36,428 bases of DNA from positions 1-36,428 of the IMG/VR virus record IMGVR_UViG_3300007539_000067; one strand, given 5' to 3'. This document shows positions 7,681-15,734 of this stretch, piece by piece. Within the stretch, counting starts at the first letter, position 1. The number at the start of each line of letters is the position of its first letter. The notes beneath the pieces are model-generated. The model saw only the letters and a program-made list of their open reading frames with translations. It ran no database searches and was not told the DNA's origin. Origin of the DNA: a virus. Made by a program: the position numbers and the translations under genes.

Positions 7681-8390
7681 GATTAATTCGCGACATAGTA
7701 CAGGATGAAATATTAAGTTACTTAGATACAGAGCTGAAGCTACAATCTATTGACGATACAACACCCACTACGCAAGACTTAACATTTTGTTGTTTGCGGT
7801 GGTTAAAGTTGTATAACTTTATAATTGTAGACGGGGTAAACTACGAGGTGAGCGAGTATCTTAATGATAATAGTGTGCGTATTAATTTAGATGGTAATTC
7901 CCCGTTAACGCTAAACAGTACCGTTAAGATTGGTACGCCGCTATTTTTTGATGGTACATTGAAGATATTAACGCTTGAATGGAACAACTTCTCTGATGGT
8001 CAATCACGAATTCAACTAAAAAGAAAACTTCCTTTTATATGGTTAGTATCTCCAACAAGCGAAGATTTTCAAGGAGAAGACACGAATATAGAGCGTTTAA
8101 GCACGCTTCAACTGTGGTTTGTACATTGGTCGGACTGGACGAAACTAAACCAATATAGACAAACAGAAAGCGTTAAACCTTTATTTTCTTTGGTAGATGA
8201 ATTTGTATCTACAATTGAAAGACGAAAAGAAATATTTGAAGAATTAGAAAATTATAATACGCGTGACTTCCCTATGTGGGGACAAGAAGACGCAAACGGA
8301 ATTACACAAGTGATTGCTGACAGCTCTCTAAGCGCAATTGAAGTAGGTTTGACAGCCACTATTTTAAAGCGCAACTGTAATAATTGTTAA
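7677..8390 (+). CDS. Hypothetical neck or tail-completion protein
   Basis: A 237-residue protein whose ATG at 7677 overlaps the previous TGA (ATGA); an in-frame GTG at 7668 is less likely. It has mixed alpha/beta composition with tryptophan-rich segments (FVHWSDWTKLNQYRQTESVK) and ends in a CNNC pair. No membrane segment is seen. Its place between a connector-like gene and the putative tail tube gene suggests head-tail joining or tail termination. I do not recognise the family. Confidence 0.55.
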   Translation: MRLIRDIVQDEILSYLDTELKLQSIDDTTPTTQDLTFCCLRWLKLYNFIIVDGVNYEVSEYLNDNSVRINLDGNSPLTLNSTVKIGTPLFFDGTLKILTLEWNNFSDGQSRIQLKRKLPFIWLVSPTSEDFQGEDTNIERLSTLQLWFVHWSDWTKLNQYRQTESVKPLFSLVDEFVSTIERRKEIFEELENYNTRDFPMWGQEDANGITQVIADSSLSAIEVGLTATILKRNCNNC

Positions 8391-8407
8391 ATAAAAAATA
8401 AATTAAA

Positions 8408-9346
8408 ATGGCAACATCATTATGCTCATGTAACGGAGCGATTGGAAACACAGGTTACCCGAACTTTAAACCTTTCGGAGTGACTAACTCTGTCTTTTTA
8501 GTGCCTTTGGTGGCTGACGACGGAACAAGAAATAAATTAGACGGTACTTCTTCTACATTAGGAGCTGACTTGTTAGCAATGGTTAACAATGCAGACCCAT
8601 CAAAAAGAGCGTACCCAATTCACGCGTTAAAAAACGTGACACATACAGAAGCTGACCCTATTTACGAAACAGCGGATAACACTGAGCGTTTCAAGGTTCA
8701 AAACGGTGTTAAAACATTGGCTTTTGAAAAGTGGGGTGTAACAAATCAATGGTTTGGTAAGTTGCAGGATATTTGCGTTGAATTCGGAGTGTATCTAGTA
8801 GACAACTGCGGTAATGTTCAAGGAGATAAAGACGGTGATAATCTTTACCCTAGAGCAGTAAACCAAGGTAGTTACGATGCTATGTGGATGGATGCAACAG
8901 CAACAACATCAGCAAAAGCAACATTCCAAATGGATTACAGATTAACAACTACTGACGGTAACCAATGGATGATTGCAGCGGATGCTTTCGGTGACGAGTT
9001 TAACCCGTTATACATGGAAGGTTTAATCGACGTAAATATTACGGTTGGAACTATCGCAGCTGGTACAATGGAATTTTCAACTACACTAGATTACGGGTAC
9101 TTAAATGACCGTAAAGTATATGAGGGAGCTACATTGGCTGATATTGAAGTATTTAACGTAACAACTGATTCTGTTGTAACTCCAGATTCATTAACGGCAA
9201 GCTCAACTGTAGACGGTGATTATACTTTAGCGTATTCAACTGGTGTAACAGCAGCGGATGAGTTAACTATTAAGGTTTACGAAGCAGCAACAGAGGCTAA
9301 CGTTAGCGGTTACGAATCTAAGAAAGCAACATGGACAGCTGTATAA
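8408..9346 (+). CDS. Putative major tail (tube) protein
   Basis: A 312-residue, beta-rich, soluble protein starting 17 bases after the previous stop. It sits where the tail tube gene is expected, before chaperone-like genes and the tape measure gene. From about residue 240, a threonine/serine/valine-rich section (VFNVTTDSVVTPDSLTASS and onward) looks like an added Ig-like or similar beta-sandwich domain, a common decoration on tail tube proteins. Three cysteines lie in the first 25 residues or so. Assignment is by position and composition. Confidence 0.65.
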   Translation: MATSLCSCNGAIGNTGYPNFKPFGVTNSVFLVPLVADDGTRNKLDGTSSTLGADLLAMVNNADPSKRAYPIHALKNVTHTEADPIYETADNTERFKVQNGVKTLAFEKWGVTNQWFGKLQDICVEFGVYLVDNCGNVQGDKDGDNLYPRAVNQGSYDAMWMDATATTSAKATFQMDYRLTTTDGNQWMIAADAFGDEFNPLYMEGLIDVNITVGTIAAGTMEFSTTLDYGYLNDRKVYEGATLADIEVFNVTTDSVVTPDSLTASSTVDGDYTLAYSTGVTAADELTIKVYEAATEANVSGYESKKATWTAV

Positions 9347-9498
9347 TTGTCGGTCGTCATTCTTTCTCACGTGAGTTTCTGACTACTAACACAAGAAAGG
9401 AGGCGGTTGATAAATTAAAACACATCAATAAATCAGTAGTCGAACAGGCTTGGTATCAAGTAAATCCAAGAAGAAAAAAGCGTAATACTGACAAATAA
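9331..9498 (+). CDS. Small basic protein overlapping the tail gene
   Basis: A 55-residue ORF in a different frame whose first 16 bases overlap the end of the putative tail tube gene. It contains TRKEAVDKLKHINK and ends in a basic tail (NPRRKKRNTDK). The TRKEAVDK string also occurs in the 40-residue protein at 31390-31512, which supports both as real and possibly related. It fills an otherwise empty stretch of about 150 bases before the 9506 terminator. Function unknown. Confidence 0.55.
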   Translation: MDSCIIVGRHSFSREFLTTNTRKEAVDKLKHINKSVVEQAWYQVNPRRKKRNTDK

Positions 9499-9505
9499 AA
9501 GGAGG

Positions 9506-9531
9506 GGGAGGGTTTAGGCTCTCCCTTTTTT
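9506..9531 (+). terminator. Intrinsic terminator inside the structural block
   Basis: GGGAGGG (9506-9512) pairs with CTCTCCC (9519-9525) with one G-T pair and a 6-base loop, followed by six T (9526-9531). It ends only 3 bases before the 9535 start codon, so it separates head/tube genes from tail assembly genes or tunes their ratio. Confidence 0.85.
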
Positions 9532-9534
9532 GTT

Positions 9535-9987
9535 ATGGCAATAGGGAACACAAAGATAGATGTACTGTTACGAAAGGCTAAACTATTTAACGATAGTCTA
9601 GCATGGTTGAATACGTTTCAAACGGCAGCAGATAGAAAGTACGTTTTAGACTTGGTAAGGGAAGAACAATTAAGAAGTAAGGGTGTTGATGGTGATAACA
9701 ACGTAATAGGATACTACTCTTTAACTACGAGCTTAATAAACCCTAAAAAAGTATTTAACACGCCTTACACGTTGTTTGATACAGGCGAGTTTTATCGTTC
9801 TTTTTGGCTTGTTGTGGGAGCACAGTACATCGAAATAAATGCAAACGGGGATAAGGGAAACGAAGACTTATTCGATAAATATGGGGAACAAATAATAGCG
9901 TTAACGGATGAAAGCTTTGAAAAACTTAAAGAAATGGTTTACAAGTCGTATCTCAAGCAGTTACGTAAACTACTATTCTCAAATTGA
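9535..9987 (+). CDS. Hypothetical tail protein (chaperone or completion position)
   Basis: A 150-residue protein starting immediately after a terminator. A central FDTGEFYRSFWLVVGAQYIEI block and a charged C-terminal helix (EKLKEMVYKSYLKQLRKLL) are visible. Genes between the tail tube and tape measure genes usually encode tail assembly chaperones, which this could be. The FDTGEF pattern recalls tail-completion proteins instead. The last 80 bases overlap the next gene in the +1 frame. Confidence 0.55.
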   Translation: MAIGNTKIDVLLRKAKLFNDSLAWLNTFQTAADRKYVLDLVREEQLRSKGVDGDNNVIGYYSLTTSLINPKKVFNTPYTLFDTGEFYRSFWLVVGAQYIEINANGDKGNEDLFDKYGEQIIALTDESFEKLKEMVYKSYLKQLRKLLFSN

Positions 9988-10402
9988 TGAAATGCCTTTG
10001 TATAATTGGCAGGAATGCGAGAAGGGTAATATAAAATTTGTAAACAAAGACCATGTATCAAGAAAAAACGACATTGAAATATGGTCAATATTATACAATC
10101 AATACTTAGAAAGGTTTGGTTTAGGTGTTGATTTTAGTGAAATAATACGATTGAAAAGGAAATTAATAGCCCTTAGATGTTCGTACATTATCAATGGTAA
10201 TAAAAAGATATTAAATCAAATTGCAATTGATGAAGCGAATTTGCTTAAATTAGAAGGTTTAAGCGTAAACGGGTTAACAATGGACGAAACTTTGGTTTAT
10301 TTAAGTAAATGGCTAGGGTATCGTTTAGATAAAAAAGTAATTACAATAGTTGAGTACAAAACATTAGTTGACGAGTATGGCAGAGCGCATAAAAAAGAGT
10401 GA
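9908..10402 (+). CDS. Hypothetical protein preceding the tape measure
   Basis: A 164-residue protein overlapping the previous gene by 80 bases. The ATG at 9908 gives a basic N-terminal helix (KALKNLKKWFTSR) before YYSQIDEMPLYNWQECEKG. A later ATG at 9992 would drop 28 residues, but it would cut just before the MPLYNW block, so the longer form is preferred. The rest is helical. Position and the long overlap fit a tail assembly chaperone, perhaps produced partly by frameshifting from the upstream gene. Confidence 0.55.
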   Translation: MKALKNLKKWFTSRISSSYVNYYSQIDEMPLYNWQECEKGNIKFVNKDHVSRKNDIEIWSILYNQYLERFGLGVDFSEIIRLKRKLIALRCSYIINGNKKILNQIAIDEANLLKLEGLSVNGLTMDETLVYLSKWLGYRLDKKVITIVEYKTLVDEYGRAHKKE

Positions 10403-13400
10403 TATAATCGAGGGTAAACCGTTTGAAGAACTCGGTAAAGAAATTGAAAAGGCGTTAAAAGTTCAAAATAGTTACAACGAAGAACTAAAAGAAACGGCTA
10501 AAGTATTAAAGCAGGTTAACAAAGAACAGAATAAAGACCTACAAACGTTAACTAAAATCAACAAGGCAGAGCGTGATAGTGAGAAGCTATTGCAAGAAAA
10601 GATACGTACAGAGAAGGCTACACTACAACTACAACAGCAAAAGGAACGTATTCGCAAGGCTGAAATAAAGGAAAAGGAACGATTAGAAAAGATTGAAGCT
10701 AGAAGATTAAAGCAACTAGCAGATGAAAACAACGCGTACAAAAAACTGGTAAAGGAAACCAGAGATTACAAAAACGAAAGTAAGCGTTTAGGGGCTGAAT
10801 TGTTAAGCCTAGAAGCAAAAGGAAAACGCAACACAAAGGAGTATGCAAAACTAGAGCGAGAATATCGACGAATCACAAAGGCAGCAAAGGCAGGAGATAA
10901 GCAATTAAAAAAGCTGGATAAAACCGTAGGCGATAACTTTAGAAACGTTGGGAATTATCGTAGTGCATTAGGTAAGCTAAATCAAACACTAGGAAGTTTA
11001 GGTATTGCCTTCGGTGGCGCAATGATTGCACGGGATGTTTTCGGAGTAGTTAAAGACTTTGAACAGGCGCAAGCAGACTTAGCTTCTGTATTAGGTGTTA
11101 ATGTTGACGAAATGTCACGACTAACTGACCAAGCGAAAGAACTCGGAGCTACAACTCGATTCACAGCAGCAGAAGTATCACAACTACAAACAGAGTTAGC
11201 AAAGCTAGGGTTCACAGAACAGCAGATTACAGATATGACTCCAGCAACATTAGACTTAGCAGAGGCAACTGGCAGCGACCTAGCAGAGGCTGCAAGTGTA
11301 GCAGGGGCAACTATGAACGGGTTCGGTCTTAGCGCGAAAGAAACCGAACGCGTTGTTAATGTAATGGCTAAGTCATTCTCTAGTAGTTCGCTTGACATGT
11401 CAAAATTTAGTACTGCAATGGCATCAGTTGCACCAGTAGCAAAAAATGCAGGTTTCAGCATAGAAGAAACGACCGCATTAATCGGTACACTTACAGATAG
11501 GGGAATTGACGCAAGCACGGCAGGTACAGGTTTACGTAATATGTTCTTAAACGCACAAAAGGCTGGATTAACTTTCAATCAAGCATTAGAGCAGATTAAT
11601 AACGCATCTGATAAAAGTGGAGAAGCATTAAAATTGTTTGGAACTAGAGGAGCGACTCTTGGAGTTATTTTAGCTGAAAATCAACAAGGGGTTGCGGATT
11701 TAACAAAGGAAATAGAAGATAACGAAAATGCCGCTGCAAACATGGCAAAAACCCAACGAGATACATTGGGTGGTGCATTGGCTGAGTTAAGGAGTGCTTG
11801 GGAAGGTTATATACTAGGTGTAAACGGTTCAACAGGCGCAAGCGAAAAACTAAAAGAGGCTGTCCAGTTTTTAAGTAAAAACCTTAGTACTATATTAAGT
11901 ACGATAGGTACATTAGTTAAAATATTCCTTATTTACAAGACAAGATTAATTGCTTTAAACTTAGCGCAAAAGATATTTAACGCTGGTAACGGCAAAATGA
12001 ACGTATCACTTAAGCAGATGACCAAAAACTTAAAGGAAGGTGCAAAGGCTGGAACTGGTTTAGGTGGTGCCTTAAAGGGTATTGGTTGGACTGCATTAAT
12101 AGCATTTGCGGCTGATTTTGCTATGGAGCTGTGGAATGTGGCAAGCGGTGCAAGTGCTGCTGAAAGTGCTGTTAGACGTTTGCAAAATGCAGGAGATAAA
12201 GCAGCAGAATCTACATCTAAAAACCTTGATATTATAAGGCAAAAAAGAGACGATGAAATAAATCAGATACGATTATCTGGAGCCTCACAAACTGAACAAA
12301 CAAAACAAATTCAAGCAGTAAACGAAAGGTATCAAAAAACACTGCAAAATGAAATTAACAGAACGATTGAATTAAAAAAAGCAAGTGCTGATTTGAGGGC
12401 AGAAAGAGGTCAGGCGGCTGCTGAGTACAAGGAACAAAATAGTATTTTAGGTGATTTAACTGGTAACGCATTCATAGAGTACAATAAACTGTATCAAGCG
12501 GCTGTTGATGCTGCTGAAGCAGATGAAGCTTATACTAAAAAGCTAGAATTGTTAAGAGCTGAGTTAACAAATGTTAATCAAGTAGTAGTAGATGGTACTA
12601 TTGATTTAAAAGAACAAAATAAAGCTACCAATGAAGCTGCTAAAAGTGTAAAAGAATACAAGGATGCTTTAGAAGATATTGAGAGTGTTTTCGAGCGAAT
12701 TAGAGAAGCAGAAACTACGAACAGAATAGAGGCTTTAGAGTTTAATATTGAGGACAATGATAAACGTATACAACAGGAAATAGAGTTCACGCAACGTACA
12801 GGAATAGCACGTGGAGAAATGGTTGATAAGATATTAGCAGAAGAAAGAAGAATGCAAGAGGAACTAATACAAATACGTTTTGAAGAAGAAATGGCGAATG
12901 CCACAAACAATTCAGAGAGACAGTTAGCTAGGGACAGAAGGAATAGAGAACTATTAAGACTAGATGAAAATCTACGTGATAAAAGAATAGAAATAATTAA
13001 TCAACTTAATGAAGCCCAAGAGTCTACAGATAAATCAGAAGTTGAAGCTACAGAGGAAAAGTATAACGAACTATTTAACATTTACAAGTCTTTCCAAGAA
13101 GCAATAACACAAGTTTTAACCGACCAAATAGATGCGCGTATAGAACAAAGTAAACGAGAAGAAGAAGCAGCAAAGGACAGACAAGATTATTTTGAAGAAC
13201 TTGCAGCACAAGGTAACATTTACGCACAACAATCGGTTGCAGAACAGATTGAAATACAACGCGAAGCACAGGCAGAGCAGATAAGATTAGAACAACAAAA
13301 GCAACGTGTTGAAGCTATAAGTGGTGGATTGGCGACATTTTCAAGCCTTATAGAGTCTGGAAAAACACCTCAAGAGGCACTAACGCAAACTGTTACAAGT

Positions 13401-13832
13401 ACACAGGCGTTAATATCAATCCTTAAAAACATACCATTCTTTGCAACGGGTACAAATTATGCACCCGAAGGTATGGCGGTAGTTGACGAACGAGGGGCTG
13501 AGATTATTACAGATAGACACGGTAATATAAAAGAGCTTGGTACGGATGGCGGAGCACGTTTAACGCATCTTAATCAAGGTGATAAGGTAATAACAGCAAA
13601 TAAAACTAAAGGTATCTTAGGGGGGCTAGAAACAAGCCAAGTTAAAAACGACAACGCTGGAAATAGTTACGACCTTTTAATTATGGGGGCTAAATTAGAT
13701 AAGATTGAGAGTGCAATTAAAAACATACCTACTAACGAAATGGATTGGGCTGGATTGTCTAAGGTGTTACCAGAGTTTACTAAAACTACTCGCGTAGGTG
13801 GTGACGTGATTAAAAACAGATATAGAAGTTAA
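10377..13832 (+). CDS. Tail tape measure protein
   Basis: A 1151-residue protein that sets tail length; ATG 10377 is chosen over an in-frame TTG at 10368. Residues 1 to about 200 are charged coiled coil. The TP901-type core follows at about 215-440 (DFEQAQADLASVLGV, AKELGATTRFTAAEVSQLQ, GLRNMFLNAQKAGLTF). Hydrophobic stretches occur near 500-530 and 570-600 and may insert into the membrane at DNA entry. A second long coiled coil fills about 750-1000. The C-terminus has a compact FFATGTNYAPEGMAVVDERG region. By far the longest gene here. Confidence 0.93.
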   Translation: MAERIKKSDIIEGKPFEELGKEIEKALKVQNSYNEELKETAKVLKQVNKEQNKDLQTLTKINKAERDSEKLLQEKIRTEKATLQLQQQKERIRKAEIKEKERLEKIEARRLKQLADENNAYKKLVKETRDYKNESKRLGAELLSLEAKGKRNTKEYAKLEREYRRITKAAKAGDKQLKKLDKTVGDNFRNVGNYRSALGKLNQTLGSLGIAFGGAMIARDVFGVVKDFEQAQADLASVLGVNVDEMSRLTDQAKELGATTRFTAAEVSQLQTELAKLGFTEQQITDMTPATLDLAEATGSDLAEAASVAGATMNGFGLSAKETERVVNVMAKSFSSSSLDMSKFSTAMASVAPVAKNAGFSIEETTALIGTLTDRGIDASTAGTGLRNMFLNAQKAGLTFNQALEQINNASDKSGEALKLFGTRGATLGVILAENQQGVADLTKEIEDNENAAANMAKTQRDTLGGALAELRSAWEGYILGVNGSTGASEKLKEAVQFLSKNLSTILSTIGTLVKIFLIYKTRLIALNLAQKIFNAGNGKMNVSLKQMTKNLKEGAKAGTGLGGALKGIGWTALIAFAADFAMELWNVASGASAAESAVRRLQNAGDKAAESTSKNLDIIRQKRDDEINQIRLSGASQTEQTKQIQAVNERYQKTLQNEINRTIELKKASADLRAERGQAAAEYKEQNSILGDLTGNAFIEYNKLYQAAVDAAEADEAYTKKLELLRAELTNVNQVVVDGTIDLKEQNKATNEAAKSVKEYKDALEDIESVFERIREAETTNRIEALEFNIEDNDKRIQQEIEFTQRTGIARGEMVDKILAEERRMQEELIQIRFEEEMANATNNSERQLARDRRNRELLRLDENLRDKRIEIINQLNEAQESTDKSEVEATEEKYNELFNIYKSFQEAITQVLTDQIDARIEQSKREEEAAKDRQDYFEELAAQGNIYAQQSVAEQIEIQREAQAEQIRLEQQKQRVEAISGGLATFSSLIESGKTPQEALTQTVTSTQALISILKNIPFFATGTNYAPEGMAVVDERGAEIITDRHGNIKELGTDGGARLTHLNQGDKVITANKTKGILGGLETSQVKNDNAGNSYDLLIMGAKLDKIESAIKNIPTNEMDWAGLSKVLPEFTKTTRVGGDVIKNRYRS

Positions 13833-15538
13833 TGGAGCCAATTAAATACATATTAGACGGTTTAGAATGTAATCCTGTAAACAAGGAAGAAATAGGGTAT
13901 AAGTTCGACTTTACAGATAGACTTGTGCGTGAGTTGGAATTGGACGTTGACGAACTAACATTCGTACGTGAAGACTTTAAACGCATTAAACAATGGAGAA
14001 GTAACTACGGTAATTACGTAGGGATGCCATTGACAATTCAATACAACGCAAACAACAGTATAAACTATCTACTTGATTTTAGCGATTCTTACGTCCAACG
14101 AACTAACTCATGTACTGTAAAGATTAAAAGGTATCAGGGGATTGATAACTTTTTCGATAATGCAGATGGGTTATCATTCGCGCAAGTACCATTTTTACAG
14201 TCTGATTTTGTTGATATTGATTATGTTATAGTAAAGGCTGACCAATTACCGTATTTTATTAGCCTATCACTTGCAACGTACACATTAACACAGTCCTTAA
14301 TAGAATCTATTTTACAGATACAGGAGAATATTAAGGATATTTCAAAGGCTGCTACGCCTACAGGTGTACCACCAGCGCCAAACTTTCCAGACATTATAGG
14401 TGCGGTTATTATGTTGGCGGCTAGAATAGCGTACACTATCGCGATAATTATAGCTTTAATTAAACTAATTCAAGAGATTGTAAACATAATTTTTCCTAAA
14501 ATACGCCAGTTTAAAGGTATTACATACAAAAAACTTATAGAAAAAGGGTGTCAACATTTAGGCTACACTTTACAAAGTACTTTACTTGATGATTTAGATA
14601 GATTAACAATCTGCCCCGTACCACTAAGGGAGAAAGACCCAAGTATGTTTAAAGAACTATTTGCGCCTTTATCTTTGGCTTACACTAATGGCTACCCTAG
14701 CGCAAGGGATGTTATACCGTCTTTAGGTTCGTCAATATCTACATTAGAAAGTATATTCCATGCGAAAACAAGGGCAGTAAATGGCGTTGTAACGATAGAA
14801 AGGCACTCTTACTACGAAAATAACGCAGGTCAAGCAATAGCGGACACATTTATAAATCAAGAAGCAATAACAGACAGTTACACTTTAAACAATGAAGAGA
14901 TTTTTAAGCGATTAACATGCGCTTATGCAGTTGACCCGAACGATATAAATACGTTTGACGATACAGCCTATTCGGTTTACGAGGTGTCTAGTGAGGTTCA
15001 AACAAGTATTGGTAACGGTTATAATTTAATCAAAGGTAACGACACTTTAAATATACCATTCGCTAGAGGTACGAGAAAGGGCAGTTTAACGGCTTTAGAA
15101 AAGGCAGTAAAAGTAATTGCACAAGCCTTTGATTTGTTCACAGGCGGAAGTATTGCAACACAAATAGAAGCAAGAAAAGATGTTATGCAAATATCAGAAC
15201 AATATTTTGGGGTTACAAAATTGCTTTGGATGAATGGTACTAAATTAGACCAAAACCAAACTAATTACATTGGCGCAAATGTTATTGTATCTGACTATCA
15301 CAATGATAGATACATCGAAAACAATCAGAAAGAAGTATATGAAGCCATGCAGATAGCTGTAAATCTTGATGATGTATTTGATATTATTGCAAATAATTAT
15401 GTAAATTTATCGAACGGGGATTTAGTGGAGGTATTAAGAATGGTTTGGAACGAACAACAAAACCAAGCCACGATTGACTTCACTAAAAAAGTGTCTAGCG
15501 TTAATGAACAAACAATAGTAATTAACGATGGGATTTGA
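13832..15538 (+). CDS. Putative baseplate or distal tail protein
   Basis: A 568-residue protein directly after the tape measure gene, where distal-tail and hub proteins are encoded. An N-terminal beta-rich domain (about 1-130) is followed by a strongly hydrophobic stretch at about 189-222 (from DIIGAVIMLAARIAYTIAII onward), unusual for a soluble tail component. A larger mixed domain then runs to the end. The late portion has NGDLVEVLRMVWN near the C-terminus. I do not recognise a named family. The hydrophobic segment may help the tail tip penetrate the inner membrane. Confidence 0.6.
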   Translation: MEPIKYILDGLECNPVNKEEIGYKFDFTDRLVRELELDVDELTFVREDFKRIKQWRSNYGNYVGMPLTIQYNANNSINYLLDFSDSYVQRTNSCTVKIKRYQGIDNFFDNADGLSFAQVPFLQSDFVDIDYVIVKADQLPYFISLSLATYTLTQSLIESILQIQENIKDISKAATPTGVPPAPNFPDIIGAVIMLAARIAYTIAIIIALIKLIQEIVNIIFPKIRQFKGITYKKLIEKGCQHLGYTLQSTLLDDLDRLTICPVPLREKDPSMFKELFAPLSLAYTNGYPSARDVIPSLGSSISTLESIFHAKTRAVNGVVTIERHSYYENNAGQAIADTFINQEAITDSYTLNNEEIFKRLTCAYAVDPNDINTFDDTAYSVYEVSSEVQTSIGNGYNLIKGNDTLNIPFARGTRKGSLTALEKAVKVIAQAFDLFTGGSIATQIEARKDVMQISEQYFGVTKLLWMNGTKLDQNQTNYIGANVIVSDYHNDRYIENNQKEVYEAMQIAVNLDDVFDIIANNYVNLSNGDLVEVLRMVWNEQQNQATIDFTKKVSSVNEQTIVINDGI

Positions 15539-15734
15539 TAAAGATATAGCTGCGCTATTAAAGCACCATGGCAAAACGGCTGAACATGCAAAGAAATGTT
15601 TAGATACGGCAAAGTCAGTACTGCATTCTTTTAACGTTGACGAACATAATGTAAGTGAAGCGTATAAAGATGAGCTTTCTAAGGCTATGGAAAATCTAAG
15701 ATTACAGGAAGAACGATTAAAACAACTAGGTTAA
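15528..15734 (+). CDS. Small helical tail-region protein
   Basis: A 68-residue, mostly helical protein overlapping the preceding gene by 11 bases and the next by 1. It contains histidine- and lysine-rich segments (ALLKHHGKTAEHAKKC) and a C-terminal amphipathic helix ending ERLKQLG. Its embedding between two large tail genes suggests a small structural or assembly factor. No family is recognised. Confidence 0.6.
   Translation: MGFDKDIAALLKHHGKTAEHAKKCLDTAKSVLHSFNVDEHNVSEAYKDELSKAMENLRLQEERLKQLG

Noticed and set aside
10982-11578. A 198-codon minus-strand frame inside the tape measure gene
   Set aside because: It lies wholly antisense to a strong TP901-type coding region, has a serine/alanine-rich shadow composition and shows no motif.
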